DNA from: a virus
Virus record (IMG/VR): IMGVR_UViG_3300031234_000028
Coordinates: 1 to 30,482 of that record
Length of the DNA: 30,482 nt
Reading direction: 5' to 3' (one strand)
The notes under the pieces were generated by a model that did no database searches, was not told where the DNA came from, and saw nothing but the letters and a program-made list of their open reading frames with translations. The translations under genes and the position numbers were made by a program. This document shows positions 29,050-30,482 of this stretch, piece by piece. The stretch's first letter is position 1. Each line of letters opens with the position of its first letter.

Positions 29050-30482
29050 TGCGTCACCTCATCCTCGCTTCAGCATTTCTCACACTGGCGGCTTTCGGTG
29101 CTCATGCCCAGAATGTTGGCGTGGGTGGTATCTCGAATCCCCCCGGCCTCAACCCCAACGGCGGCGACGCCTCGGCGACGACGGTGAGAGCAACTGGCGT
29201 GAGCGCGCCTTATGCGGCCTCTCTGGCGAACCTCGCGGCGCAATCCGGCGTCCTGCTGGACACGTTCGCACAATCCGGGGACGCGGACGACACGGCCTCC
29301 ATGACGCGCGCCGTGGCCGCTGGCGTTCCGATCCTGCTTGGGCCGCGCACCTACACGATCAACAATTTTTCCACCGGCGCCGTTGCCCAATTCATCCTTC
29401 GCGGCATTCCCGGCGCGAGCGTCATTCAGCGCACAGCGGCCAGTGGAAGCCATTTTTTCAGCATCGCCGCGACGTCAGTCTATATCGACGGCGTGACGTT
29501 CGATAGCAACAAGGCATCCGTCACGGCAAATCAGTGGGGCGTTCTGATGAACGCGGGGGGGCAAACTGTATTCGTTCAAAACTCCAAGTTTGAGAATAAT
29601 AGCGGCACAATCGGAAGCTGTTTTGCAATGCTTGGGACTGGCCCTGCTGCGGGCGGCGGTGTCACATTCAAAAACAATGAAGTTACTGGATGTACGTTTG
29701 ACTCAGTCTATTTCGGGTCTGTGACAAACGGCGTTGTGGACGGAAACTACGTCCACGACAACACAGGCTTAGGGATATTTGCCGGCTCCTATCTATCAGC
29801 CAGTAGCACAAATTATCTATCAAACTTTATAATTTCCCATAACCGTTCCGTCAGGAACACGACGAATATCGCAATAGGTGGCTTCGGGCCTCCATACACC
29901 TATGGCACACCTTCAGCGGTTAATGTCCTGTCCGAAGCAAACTGGATGCAAGACGCGTCGGCATCGAGCTACAATTTGTCGATGCAAGGGGACCATTTGC
30001 AGTCGGTAGCCGATGTCATAACAGCCGCCACGACGACCGCCCTCGGCGGCATCGACTGCAACTCACGGTATGTATCAATTTCTCTGGCAAGCATCAATCT
30101 TCCTGGGTCTGGTTATGGGATAGACTGCGGGGGCGCGGTTCAGGCAAGCATACAGACCAATACTGTCACAATGACATCTGGAACCGCTCTGGATGTGGGG
30201 GGGACACAATACAGCATAGTCCAGGCGAACACGTTAAATCTATCTGGAACCGCGATAGGTGCTGTCATATACGAAGTGGAGGGTGATGGGAGCGGAAATG
30301 CCTTCCCAACAATTCAGTCCGGCCTAACCTTGCAGGACAACATATTTAACATTTCTGGATCATCGGCGACCGGAATTGATTTGTTCGATAATGCTGGCGG
30401 TAGGACTGGATCATTTCCAACGCTCATACTAAACAACAAATTTAACGTATCAGGAAGTGGATCTGGGCCATTCCAGGATATA
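29049..30482 (+). CDS. Beta-helix protein with signal peptide, partial (runs off window)
   Basis: ATG 29049 (TGATG overlap) opens a frame that stays open to the last base, giving 478 residues with no stop, so the 3' end lies outside. The N terminus MRHLILASAFLTLAAFGAHA is a Sec signal peptide, cut before Gln21. Then comes a Gly/Asn-rich head (GGDASATTVRATGVSAPYAA), then DTFAQSGDADDTASMTRAVA, the opening of a pectate-lyase-like spike, and parallel beta-helix rungs (VYIDGVTFDSNKAS, FVQNSKFENNSG, GVTFKNNEVTG, VVDGNYVHDNTG, LTLQDNIFNISG) to the end. Base use changes: from about 29500 codons such as ATA, TTA, CTA and AGG appear. A depolymerase or receptor-binding spike that was acquired laterally is likely. 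Confidence 0.75.
   Translation, partial: MRHLILASAFLTLAAFGAHAQNVGVGGISNPPGLNPNGGDASATTVRATGVSAPYAASLANLAAQSGVLLDTFAQSGDADDTASMTRAVAAGVPILLGPRTYTINNFSTGAVAQFILRGIPGASVIQRTAASGSHFFSIAATSVYIDGVTFDSNKASVTANQWGVLMNAGGQTVFVQNSKFENNSGTIGSCFAMLGTGPAAGGGVTFKNNEVTGCTFDSVYFGSVTNGVVDGNYVHDNTGLGIFAGSYLSASSTNYLSNFIISHNRSVRNTTNIAIGGFGPPYTYGTPSAVNVLSEANWMQDASASSYNLSMQGDHLQSVADVITAATTTALGGIDCNSRYVSISLASINLPGSGYGIDCGGAVQASIQTNTVTMTSGTALDVGGTQYSIVQANTLNLSGTAIGAVIYEVEGDGSGNAFPTIQSGLTLQDNIFNISGSSATGIDLFDNAGGRTGSFPTLILNNKFNVSGSGSGPFQDI

Overview
The window is a piece of a tailed double-stranded DNA virus (phage or prophage) with a podovirus-like particle. It holds a DNA-packaging gene, portal, scaffold, major capsid protein, head-tail adaptor, a propeller-type tail hub protein, ejection-type internal proteins and a large fibre/spike cluster. 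There is no tape measure, tail tube or sheath gene. High G+C coding sequence and a peptidoglycan-cleaving M15 domain fit a GC-rich Gram-negative host, perhaps an alphaproteobacterium; the host is an inference. No integrase, replication gene, tRNA, CRISPR array or insertion sequence was seen. Genes are packed head to tail, with start and stop codons overlapping at most junctions.

Layout. (1) 19-4388, plus strand: a ribbon-helix-helix protein, an HslV/proteasome-like peptidase, a J-domain protein, the large terminase subunit and four small proteins. (2) 4385-6381, minus strand: a KTSC-like small protein and the portal protein, inverted relative to everything else. (3) 6382-6644: divergent control region with a TTGACA-type promoter, a 15-residue basic peptide gene and a possible terminator. 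(4) 6645-9770: Pro/Gly-rich protein, small protein, scaffold, major capsid protein and a repeat-bearing protein, closed by a strong intrinsic terminator. (5) 9841-13433: head-tail adaptor and a 930-residue tail hub protein. (6) 13444-20537: three small proteins (one a GNAT acetyltransferase), three large ejection-type proteins (the last ending in an M15 peptidase domain), a small protein and a two-helix membrane protein. (7) 20537-30482: collagen-like and beta-helix fibre/spike proteins, small beta-sandwich proteins, a large repeat-containing possible enzyme, and two proteins with Sec signal peptides. The last one runs off the window and is AT-richer.

How the genes work together. Terminase pumps DNA through the portal into a capsid built on the scaffold. 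The adaptor and propeller protein close the portal and form the tail hub. The three large internal proteins are probably ejected at infection, with the M15 domain opening peptidoglycan. The fibre cluster supplies receptor binding and possibly glycan degradation.

The most unusual features are: a degenerate 36-40 residue repeat (GSGY...GGGGSGATATATV...GVVT pattern) reused in at least four putative virion proteins, including an array that appears inserted in the tail hub; the inverted portal gene; the peptidase/J-domain pair beside the terminase; and Sec-exported proteins inside a virion gene cluster.
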